Positions 1-6,828 of a stretch of 64,000 nt of DNA are shown here, piece by piece. Each line of letters begins with the position of its first letter. Positions within the stretch are counted from its first letter, which is position 1. The stretch is from DATAXI01 sp963756185 (lineage in GTDB: Bacteria > Verrucomicrobiota > Verrucomicrobiia > Chthoniobacterales > Chthoniobacteraceae): assembly GCA_963756185.1 (NCBI GenBank), contig CAVWMS010000002.1:558001-622000 (forward strand). The letters run 5' to 3'. Both the position numbers and the translations under genes were made by a program. The notes beneath the pieces were generated by a model. That model saw only the letters and a program-made list of their open reading frames with translations. It did not search any database and had not been told where the DNA came from.

Positions 1-2
1 GC

Positions 3-635
3 GACACCGGCTTTCTCGGCAACCCCATCGACCCCGTCTTCGAGGACCGCGACCTCTTCGCCGATTTTCTCACCGCCTTCTACACCGATTGGGAGCCCGA
101 GTCCGCCTTCGTCATCGAGGTCGATGGCCAGGTCAAGGGTTACCTCCTCGGTTCCCGCCAGCCCTTCCGCCAGCAGCTCTACAGCATTTACCAGAACGTC
201 GTCCTCTTTTGCAAAACGCTCTGCCGTTACTGGGGCTACAACGTCGCCTCGCGCCGCTTCGTCCACTGGATCATTCTTCACGGCTGGCGCGAGGTGCCCG
301 CCGCACCGCGCCGCACCGCCCATTTCCACATCAATCTCCTGGCCGAAGCCCGCAACGTCCCCACCACGCGCGCATTGATGGACGCATATCTCGCCTACCT
401 CGCCGAGCATGGCGAGAAGCGTGTCTACGGACAAATGGTCACCTTCGAAAGCCGCCGCGGCGCCAAGATGTTCGAGCGTTACGGGTTCAAGGTCCTCAAC
501 CGCGCCGAAATATCAAAGTACCGCCGGTTTCATCCCGAGCCCGTCTACCTCTGCACCGTAATCAAGGACCTCGAGGAAAACAGCCAGCTCTACTCGAAGG
601 AAGACGAGGTCGAGGAAACCGCCTCGGCGAAATAA
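3..635 (+). CDS. GNAT-family N-acetyltransferase (5' truncated)
   Basis: The frame is open from the left edge, so the N-terminus lies outside the window; about 210 residues are visible. The pattern fits a GNAT acetyltransferase: a strand ending in VKGYLLGSR, then HFHINLLAEARN, a helix ALMDAYLAYLAEHG, and a C-terminal block KMFERYGFKVLNR. That last block resembles the usual GNAT end, where the protein tells acetylated from free substrate. These proteins transfer an acetyl group from acetyl-CoA to an amine. The substrate cannot be read from the sequence. The C-terminal tail is acidic. Confidence 0.7.
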   Translation, partial: DTGFLGNPIDPVFEDRDLFADFLTAFYTDWEPESAFVIEVDGQVKGYLLGSRQPFRQQLYSIYQNVVLFCKTLCRYWGYNVASRRFVHWIILHGWREVPAAPRRTAHFHINLLAEARNVPTTRALMDAYLAYLAEHGEKRVYGQMVTFESRRGAKMFERYGFKVLNRAEISKYRRFHPEPVYLCTVIKDLEENSQLYSKEDEVEETASAK

Positions 636-719
636 CGCGGGCTTCCGCGTTACCAGCTACTGATTGAGAGAGGGAGCGAGAAAAGATCGAGCGAGAGCTT
701 GCTGCTCGACAGGTTGGAT

Positions 720-740
720 GAGGTCGCAAATTGCGACCTC
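720..740. repeat. 21-bp near-perfect palindrome upstream of a toxin-antitoxin pair
   Basis: Two 10-base arms (GAGGTCGCAA and TTGCGACCTC) are separated by one base. It lies in the 229-base gene-free gap between the acetyltransferase and the toxin-antitoxin pair, 124 bases before the antitoxin start. It could be an operator or a dispersed palindromic repeat. There is no T-run, so a terminator is unlikely. A TTGACA-like hexamer at 794-799 lies between it and the operon, but no good -10 is spaced correctly. Confidence 0.5.
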
Positions 741-864
741 AAGGCGTGCGGAAAAGCGTCATGGCTGCCGCGTCTGGCCTTTGAAATGCCAAATTGACAT
801 CTCAATTGGTGACTTATTGGTGTTCCGGCCTTGAATTTTACGCCAATGCAGGCACTTTTTAACC

Positions 865-1095
865 GTGAGCAACGCGACCACCGAGATTGTTCGACTATGC
901 GAGGCCTTGCCGGAGGAGAAGCGCATAGAGGTAATGGATTTTGCCCGGTTCCTGCTCGGTCGGACAGAGCATCCTGACGACCGGGCTTGGGAGGAGCGTT
1001 TGGCAGACCCTGTTCGGCGCCCAAAGTTGGAAGCATTCTTGCAGCGATCCGCAGCAGAAGGTGGCGATGAACCTCTCGATTTAAGGCGGCTGTGA
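865..1095 (+). CDS. putative type II antitoxin (DUF2281-like)
   Basis: This 76-residue protein starts with GTG. Its N-terminal half (LCEALPEEKRIEVMDFARFL) resembles DUF2281/VapB-like antitoxins, which have a short helix-rich N-terminus. The charged C-terminus probably wraps the toxin. Its stop overlaps the start of the next gene by four bases (GTGA), the arrangement typical of translationally coupled antitoxin-toxin pairs. The assignment rests on size, motif and context; no DNA-binding fold is obvious. Confidence 0.6.
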   Translation: MSNATTEIVRLCEALPEEKRIEVMDFARFLLGRTEHPDDRAWEERLADPVRRPKLEAFLQRSAAEGGDEPLDLRRL

Positions 1096-1356
1096 ACAGC
1101 CGAACCCGGCCCAGCTTTTGGCAAGCCTACGAAGCTCTGGATTCAGCCACTCAGAAGTCAGCGCGCGCAAGTAACGCTCTCTTTGTCCAAAAATCCGAAC
1201 CATCCGTCATTGCGGTTCAAGAAGCTGGGCGGTTACGAGTATATTTGGTCAGTGCGAGTGACCGAGCAATATCGAGCTGTCGGGGAACGCCGGGGAGATA
1301 CGATTTGGTGGGTGTGGATCGGAACTCATAACCAATTCGACAAGCTGTTTTCCTGA
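1092..1356 (+). CDS. RelE/ParE-superfamily toxin, frameshifted
   Basis: The open frame begins NSRTRPSFWQAYEAL and then loses coherence at a run of five A (about 1188-1192). Removing one A restores a typical toxin C-terminus in the next frame: HPSLRFKKLGG, then YEYIWSVRVTEQYRAVGERR, WWVWIGTHNQFD, stopping at 1354-1356. This matches RelE/ParE-superfamily toxins, mostly ribosome-dependent mRNA endonucleases. The gene follows its antitoxin with a four-base overlap. The frameshift may be real inactivation or a homopolymer error; other genes in the window carry similar indels. Confidence 0.65.
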
Positions 1357-1397
1357 ACCTCATCACACGGCATGCCGTCCTGATCGCTTCCGAACTC

Positions 1398-1826
1398 CTA
1401 CAGCATCCCATTCCTCTTCAGCACAAACCCAATCGTCCGAATCAACTCATCATTGCTCACCGGCTTGTGCAGCACCACCGCCTCCGGAAGCTTCGCGAGA
1501 AAACTCACCACCTCCGGTTTGTCCGGATATCCCGTGATGAAGATGAACCGCGGGCACAGATGCGGTTTCGTCCGCTCGACCGCCTGGTAAAACATGTCTC
1601 CCGGCATCCGCGGCATCATCATGTCGCACATGATGAGGTCGAAATCGAACCGCATGATTTCATTTAACCCATCCACGCCGTGGCCCACCGTCGTCACCAC
1701 GAAATTGTGCGTTTCAAGCAAGTGCTTGAGCGTGTCGGCCAGCTCGATGTCGTCATCGAGCAGCAGGATGCTCTTGATCGTGTGACTGGAGGTGGGCTGC
1801 GAAGATTCGCTTTGTGACACTGCCAT
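1398..1826 (-). CDS. single-domain (CheY-like) response regulator
   Basis: This 142-residue protein consists of one receiver domain with no output domain. The acidic pocket is D24-D25-D26, the predicted phosphorylation site is D68 (in CDMMMPRMPG), the switch threonine is T98 (FITGY) and the conserved lysine is K121 (LHKP). Such proteins pass phosphoryl groups between histidine kinases and partners or act allosterically. No histidine kinase is nearby, so its partner is unknown. The first 15 residues are a Ser/Gln-rich extension. Confidence 0.9.
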   Translation of the reverse strand: MAVSQSESSQPTSSHTIKSILLLDDDIELADTLKHLLETHNFVVTTVGHGVDGLNEIMRFDFDLIMCDMMMPRMPGDMFYQAVERTKPHLCPRFIFITGYPDKPEVVSFLAKLPEAVVLHKPVSNDELIRTIGFVLKRNGML

Positions 1827-1854
1827 CCGTGGAAACTATCAACGCAAAATAAAA

Positions 1855-1872
1855 GCGCCAGCGCGAATCTCG
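1855..1872 (+). repeat. 18-bp direct repeat, left copy
   Basis: GCGCCAGCGCGAATCTCG occurs here and again, identically, at 3002-3019. The two copies bracket the DUF3800 gene. The spacing suggests a repeat pair flanking an inserted segment, although 18 bp is longer than most target-site duplications. Confidence 0.6.
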
Positions 1873-1902
1873 GTGGTGCCCCAAATTTGAAATCCGCGAG
1901 AA

Positions 1903-2784
1903 TCAGCGACCTCTCGCGAGGCAGATTTTGCACTTGCACCCCAAAGGCGAAAAATGTCGGACCCCGACAACTTTCCCATCGGGTCTTCGATCAGCACGCT
2001 GAAAAACGAGGTCAAACAGGGTCTCTTCATGATTCTCGACGTAACGGCGCAAGGCGTAGCCACACAAATCCGCCATTTGCACCATGCTGGTGAGTTCACT
2101 GTTCACAAATAATGGCGTCTCCATGATATGCGTCACGTCTGTCCACAGCGTTCCTTGGTCGTGAAACTTCAACATCAACCGCGTGTGTTTTTTGGCTACG
2201 GTCTCGTTATTGTCATGGATCAAAAGTCCGTGCATCTGATGCCCCGGCTGGCTTATCGCGTGAAGAAAATGCTCAAATCTGGAGACGACCTGCTCCAGCG
2301 CCTCTTCTCCGGGGGTGGGGGCTATGGCAGTGGGACTAAAATGAACCTTATCCACACATTCAGCGAAGAGCCGGGCAAATCCCCACCCTCCGATGCAACT
2401 TGCTACATCTCGCATGAGCGTCTGGCGTTCGGCATACGTCAAATGAACGTACGCATCCGTATTGCGAAACAGCTTTTTAATGCTCCGAAACCGAGCCCCA
2501 TTTCCGGTCCGTTGAATCCGCAATAGCTCGGCTACGCGCCATTGCTCAACGGCCTGCCGCCGCTCGGCAAAAGTCATCGCCTCGAATCCGGCGATCCGTT
2601 GCTGTTCCAGATACTTACGCAAAACCCAGGCAGTATGTATCTCGCGGTGCTCAATGCCATATTTCTTGCGAATTTGTGCAATGTCCCAATCGCAGGTTTT
2701 CCAACGCCAGACCGGAATCGAGAGACCCGCGAGCACAAAATGCGAGGTCGTTCCGGGAATTTCAGGTGTACCCGATTCATCCAA
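1903..2784 (-). CDS. DUF3800 family protein
   Basis: The sequence matches the DUF3800 family: an N-terminal LDESG motif, an acidic HDNNE motif near residue 195, and the C-terminal signature SMVQMADLCGYALRRY. The family is widespread on accessory DNA; an RNase H-like fold has been proposed, and no function is established for this protein. Start choice is a problem. The family motif normally begins with a few hydrophobic residues; here in-frame codons reading YLCY precede the TTG used as start, and a stop lies about 10 codons further up with no ATG or GTG between. The start may be TTG at 2784, or the 5' end may be damaged. It lies between 18-bp direct repeats. Confidence 0.7.
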   Translation of the reverse strand: MDESGTPEIPGTTSHFVLAGLSIPVWRWKTCDWDIAQIRKKYGIEHREIHTAWVLRKYLEQQRIAGFEAMTFAERRQAVEQWRVAELLRIQRTGNGARFRSIKKLFRNTDAYVHLTYAERQTLMRDVASCIGGWGFARLFAECVDKVHFSPTAIAPTPGEEALEQVVSRFEHFLHAISQPGHQMHGLLIHDNNETVAKKHTRLMLKFHDQGTLWTDVTHIMETPLFVNSELTSMVQMADLCGYALRRYVENHEETLFDLVFQRADRRPDGKVVGVRHFSPLGCKCKICLARGR

Positions 2785-3001
2785 ATAACAGAGGTACGTA
2801 GAAAAAGCGACTGGGGTGAGGGCTTAAAAAGCCCGTCGGAGAGACGCTTGGCGACTCTTCCCAGACGCTTGACCGCACACTATTTGCGTCTTGAGCATAG
2901 TCAATGCCTTTTTCGTTAACGTAAAAAGTGACGCCAGCGGCCTGAAGCGCACGGCGCGACGCTTCACTGATTTTTCCAAAGACGGCGGTTCGAGAATCAG
3001 G
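2785..3001. other. gene-free stretch with two palindromes
   Basis: I see no convincing gene between DUF3800 and the next gene. GGGCTTAAAAAGCCC at 2820-2834 is a compact palindrome. A second, AT-rich imperfect palindrome centred on GTTAAC is flanked by CTTTTT and AAAAAG at about 2910-2930. On the minus strand one frame stays open for about 80 codons with plausible composition (for example ISEASRRALQAAGV), but it lacks a start and matches nothing I recognise. Confidence 0.4.
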
Positions 3002-3019
3002 GCGCCAGCGCGAATCTCG
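3002..3019 (+). repeat. 18-bp direct repeat, right copy
   Basis: Identical to the copy at 1855-1872. A short sequence CGAGAATCAG also occurs near both copies, before this one and about 25 bases after the left one, so both ends share more than the 18-mer. Confidence 0.6.
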
Positions 3020-3057
3020 TTCCAATCGCCCCCGTTCTCTGCTATGCCTCATGGGCC

Positions 3058-4116
3058 ATGCGACCGGCGCCGCTCCTTCTGATCGCCGCCCTCGCCGCGG
3101 CCTGCTTCCTGCCCGGTTCGGCATTCGCCGCCGAACGCATTCCCTCCACCGCCGGCCTCGACGCCGCATGGCAATACTCGCTCGCTCACAACGGCTATTC
3201 CCTCCTCGTCATCCAGCATCGCCGCATCCTGCTCGAGCGTTACGCCGACGGAGACGGCCCCGGCGTCCGGCACAAGATTTACAGCGGCACCAAGGGCCTC
3301 TGGTGCGTCGCCGCCGTTGCCGCCCAGTCCGACGGCCTGCTGAACCTCGACGAGCCCGTCGCCGCCACCATCACCGAATGGCGCGGCCTCCCCGGGCGCG
3401 GCCAGATCACCATCCGCCAGCTCCTCAATTTCACCGCCGGCCTCGATCCCGGCTTTCATCTTCATTCCGACGATGTCACCGACCGCGACCGCTACGCTCT
3501 CTCGCTGCCGCTCGTGGCCCGGCCCGGCGATTCCTTCATCTACGGCCCGGGCCAGATCCAGGTCTTTTGCGAGGTCCTCCGTCGCAGGCTGGCCGCCCGG
3601 GACGGCGGCGAGACCCCATGGCATTACCTCCAGCGCCGCGTCCTGCGCCCCCTCGGCATCGGCGACGTCCCGCACAAGATCGACGCCCTTGGCAATCCCC
3701 TGATGGCCGCCGGCGTTCAGATGACCGCGCGCGAATGGTCTCGCTTCGGCCTCTTCCTTCTCGGCGGCGGCAGGAACCAGCTCCCCTCCGGCGCGCTCGG
3801 CCAATGCCTCTGCGGCACCTCGCGCAACCCGGCCTTCGGCATGGGCTTCTGGCTCAATCGCGAAGCCCCCTATGGCCGCATCGTCAATGTCGAGGACAAC
3901 CTCGTGCCCAAATGGTCCGCCGAAGACTGGGAATCCGCCTGCATCTGCCGCACCGCGCCGCGCGACCTCTTCGTTTCACTCGGCTCCATGGGCCAGCGCC
4001 TCTACGTCATTCCCTCGCTCGACATGATCGTCGTCCGCCTCTCCGCCGACTCCAATTTCTCCGACGCCGAATTCCTCAATCTCCTCCTCCAATCCCCCGG
4101 CGCCCAATCCATCTGA
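3058..4116 (+). CDS. exported serine beta-lactamase-like hydrolase
   Basis: This 352-residue protein begins with a signal peptide (hydrophobic LLLIAALAAACFL, then AFAAE). It has the serine beta-lactamase/penicillin-binding fold signature SxxK at S76-G-T-K79 in KIYSGTKG. The usual Tyr motif appears as Y162-G-P, which is seen in some class C-like (CubicO-type) esterases and peptidases. This suggests a periplasmic hydrolase or esterase rather than a true beta-lactamase. I do not see a clear third KTG-type motif. The ATG at 3058 fits the signal peptide. It is convergent with the next gene. Confidence 0.8.
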   Translation: MRPAPLLLIAALAAACFLPGSAFAAERIPSTAGLDAAWQYSLAHNGYSLLVIQHRRILLERYADGDGPGVRHKIYSGTKGLWCVAAVAAQSDGLLNLDEPVAATITEWRGLPGRGQITIRQLLNFTAGLDPGFHLHSDDVTDRDRYALSLPLVARPGDSFIYGPGQIQVFCEVLRRRLAARDGGETPWHYLQRRVLRPLGIGDVPHKIDALGNPLMAAGVQMTAREWSRFGLFLLGGGRNQLPSGALGQCLCGTSRNPAFGMGFWLNREAPYGRIVNVEDNLVPKWSAEDWESACICRTAPRDLFVSLGSMGQRLYVIPSLDMIVVRLSADSNFSDAEFLNLLLQSPGAQSI

Positions 4117-4143
4117 CCTTCTCCATCCAGCGCGCCCGCGCCT

Positions 4144-5124
4144 CTATTTCCTCCGCGCCACGATCAACGCGCTCTTCATCGGATCCCACCCCCGGTACCC
4201 GATCCCGAACGGCAATTCCTGCGGCGCGCTCCGCGCGAATGCATCGGCCAGGTCAGGCTGGTAGTATTGCTTGAAAATATCGATCGGCGGCAGGTAATGG
4301 CCGAACAGCCGCACCTGCCACGTCGCCGCATTGAAAAAATGATACGGAATCCCGCTGTCATCCTCCACGATCAGGTCACTTTGATTCAGCAGGAAATTGT
4401 CGATCGTTGAAAATCCATCCGCATGCGGCAGGTACGACGCGCTCTTGAGCAGGCTGTCGCCACGCCCCAGCCTGCGGCAAAAATCCAAAAACCCGCTCCG
4501 TTCCACCGACCCGTTCGAAAGGTCCACCGAAAGATAATAAACCGACGCGCCATCGAGATCGAAGCGCACCCCGTGCGGCACCGTCGTAACGCCGCGGATC
4601 GTCCTTCCGCAGCGCGCCAGGAACACCATCAGCACCGGCACCGTCCCGTTCATTTGCTCCCGCATCTGCTTGGTTTGAAAGAACGAATAATTCAGCACCG
4701 AGTTCATCGAATTCTCGATCTGGTAAAGCGCCGGGCCCAGCGGCTGCTTCGTCATGTCCGGCACTCCGCCTGCCGGCTCGATGCCGCACAGCACGTAGTT
4801 CGAAGCCGCGGGAAAAAACGCGTCCGCGTACAGAAAATCCGGCCCGCTGAACATATAGAAAACGTTCTCCGGGTAGCTTCGCAGGTTCCCCTTCTCCCAG
4901 TCGCGCACTTTTGACAACTGCCGCGCCTCCAGCTTCGTCCACGCGGCGTCAAAATATTGGGCATGCTGCTTCCACGCGGGATCCTGCATCAGCGGCGCCA
5001 GCGGCGAATTGCCCGACACCGGCATCCCCGCCAGAAACCGCGCCGTATCATTCACATCCGTGGCCGCCGGCGCCATCCATGGCGCAACCAGCAGCGCCGC
5101 CGTCACTAAAATGCGCATTCTCAT
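4144..5124 (-). CDS. exported protein of unknown function
   Basis: This 326-residue protein has a signal peptide (RILVTAALLVAPWMAPAA). The mature part is Tyr/Phe-rich, with motifs such as YMFSGPDFLYADAFFP and CGIEPAGG. I do not recognise a family. No TM segments follow the leader, so it is probably periplasmic or outer-membrane associated. It lies downstream of, and on the same strand as, a small membrane protein and an amino acid permease, separated by about 60 bases. Confidence 0.6.
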   Translation of the reverse strand: MRMRILVTAALLVAPWMAPAATDVNDTARFLAGMPVSGNSPLAPLMQDPAWKQHAQYFDAAWTKLEARQLSKVRDWEKGNLRSYPENVFYMFSGPDFLYADAFFPAASNYVLCGIEPAGGVPDMTKQPLGPALYQIENSMNSVLNYSFFQTKQMREQMNGTVPVLMVFLARCGRTIRGVTTVPHGVRFDLDGASVYYLSVDLSNGSVERSGFLDFCRRLGRGDSLLKSASYLPHADGFSTIDNFLLNQSDLIVEDDSGIPYHFFNAATWQVRLFGHYLPPIDIFKQYYQPDLADAFARSAPQELPFGIGYRGWDPMKSALIVARRK

Positions 5125-5181
5125 ATCCGCTCTTCGCGTACCGGCCCCTCTTCGGAGGCATCCATTGCGCCTATTACTGCT

Positions 5182-5364
5182 CTACATCTTGCGGATCTTG
5201 CGGATCAGGCCGCGGATGTAATTGAACGAGAACCCGAACGCGATGCCCAGGACCACGCCCAGCCCCGCCGTTTGCGCCGTCACGCCGAACAGGCAAAATA
5301 TGACGATCACCCCGATCGCCACCGCCACCAGGATCGCCAATACGTCACTGCGCTGCGGCTTCAT
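5182..5364 (-). CDS. small membrane protein
   Basis: A 60-residue protein with two likely membrane helices (ILVAVAIGVIVIFCLFGVT and GLGVVLGIAFGFSFNYI) and a basic C-terminus (RKIRK). Its ATG overlaps the stop of the upstream permease by four bases (ATGA), so the two are probably co-translated. Function is unknown. The short length and coupling suggest an accessory to the permease, but that is inference. Confidence 0.6.
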   Translation of the reverse strand: MKPQRSDVLAILVAVAIGVIVIFCLFGVTAQTAGLGVVLGIAFGFSFNYIRGLIRKIRKM

Positions 5365-6782
5365 GGTGTGCCCATACGTTCCCGCGCGGCATCTGTCGAG
5401 AGGTTTGTGACCCTCCCTCCGGTCGCAAAATAGACGATCAACCCCGTCAGCACCGCCCCCAGTCCCGCCGCCGTCTGCCACGGCTCTTCCTTCGCCGTGT
5501 AATACATCATGAACGCGCTCACCGCCAGGAACACCACCGGCGTCACCGGGTAGCCCCACGTCCGGTAGGGCCGCGCCAGGTTCGGCTCCCGGATTCTCAG
5601 CACGATCACCCCCAGCACCGTCAGCGCGGAGAAAAGCGTCAGCGCCATCTGGATCAACACCAGCACATCCTGGAATTTCCCCGTCAGCAGCAGCACCGTC
5701 GTAATCGCCCCCTGCAGCAGGATCGCCACCCGCGGTATCCCGTTCTTCGATTCCACCGCCAGCAGCCGCAGCCCCGCCAGATCCTCCCCCATCGCCACCG
5801 TCACCCGCGGGCCGATCCACACCATCGACGATACCGTCGACACCAGCCCCAGGCAGATCAGCGCCGCCACAGCCTTGCCCCCCGCCGTCCCAAACATATG
5901 CTGCCCCGCGATCAATCCCACCTCGACCTTGCCCGCCATCGCCGGGATCGGCGTCGTCCGCAGGAACGCCGCGTTGATCCCCACATAAAGCACCATCACC
6001 AGCAGCGTCCCCAGCAACAGCGACCGCGGCACATTCCGCCGCGGCTCGCGAATTTCGCTCACGATGTACGTCGACGCGTTCCACCCCGAGTACGAATACA
6101 TGACGTAATTCAGCGACACCGCAAACGCGCTCCCGATCATCAAATGCCAGTCCCCCCGCGCCGGCAGGAACGAAATCTTCGGCGTTGCGTGCACGATGAA
6201 CCCCGCCACGATGAACACCGCGATCAGCGCCACCTTCGGGATCGTGGACCAGTTTTGAAACGAGCTTTCCCCCTTCCGCCCGCTCAAATGCACCGCCGAA
6301 GTCCCCCAAACCAGCGCCAGCGAAAGCCACACCGCCGGCGCTCCCGGCGCGATGTCCTGCGCATAGCTGCCAAACGCCATCGCCGCCAGCGCCGTCGGCG
6401 CCGCGAAACCGACCGTCGCCGACGTAAATCCCGCCAGGAAACCGAGGATCGGATGATACACCCGCGAAAGAAAATGGTATTCGCCCCCGGAGCGCGGCAG
6501 CGCCGCAGCCAGCTCCCCATAGCACAGCGCCCCGCACAGCGCCACGATTCCCCCCACCACCCACAGGCACACGATCACGAATCCCGACGGCAAATCCCCA
6601 ACCTGAAATCCCAGGCTCGTAAACACGCCCGTCCCGATCATGTTCGCCACGACGATGCAGATCGCCGTGACCAGCGAGACCGATGCAATTGCCTGCCGGC
6701 TGGATATGGGTTTGCTCACGCCAGGTTGGGTGGAATGCTCCCCGTCTGGCCCAATTCGTGTGACGACAGCCGGATCGCTCAT
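5361..6782 (-). CDS. APC-superfamily amino acid permease
   Basis: This 473-residue protein has about 12 membrane helices and the typical first-helix motif ANMIGTGVFTSLGF (GTG motif of amino acid/polyamine/organocation transporters). SGGEYHFLSRVYHP and the conserved EIREPRRNVPRSL loop support an LAT/YfnA-like permease. It would import amino acids across the inner membrane; the substrate cannot be assigned. I start at ATG 6782 (SDPAVVTRIG); longer in-frame extension gives an Arg-rich low-complexity stretch that overlaps the valS terminus. It lies 46 bases after valS on the same strand. Confidence 0.9.
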   Translation of the reverse strand: MSDPAVVTRIGPDGEHSTQPGVSKPISSRQAIASVSLVTAICIVVANMIGTGVFTSLGFQVGDLPSGFVIVCLWVVGGIVALCGALCYGELAAALPRSGGEYHFLSRVYHPILGFLAGFTSATVGFAAPTALAAMAFGSYAQDIAPGAPAVWLSLALVWGTSAVHLSGRKGESSFQNWSTIPKVALIAVFIVAGFIVHATPKISFLPARGDWHLMIGSAFAVSLNYVMYSYSGWNASTYIVSEIREPRRNVPRSLLLGTLLVMVLYVGINAAFLRTTPIPAMAGKVEVGLIAGQHMFGTAGGKAVAALICLGLVSTVSSMVWIGPRVTVAMGEDLAGLRLLAVESKNGIPRVAILLQGAITTVLLLTGKFQDVLVLIQMALTLFSALTVLGVIVLRIREPNLARPYRTWGYPVTPVVFLAVSAFMMYYTAKEEPWQTAAGLGAVLTGLIVYFATGGRVTNLSTDAARERMGTP

Positions 6783-6828
6783 CGGTTTGCCCCAAGCCTC
6801 TTTCGGGCGCCAGCCAAAATGTGCGCGC

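Noticed and set aside
3051..4274. A 407-codon Arg/Pro-rich frame over the serine hydrolase
   Set aside because: Composition typical of an out-of-frame shadow in GC-rich DNA; the hydrolase frame has SxxK and a signal peptide.
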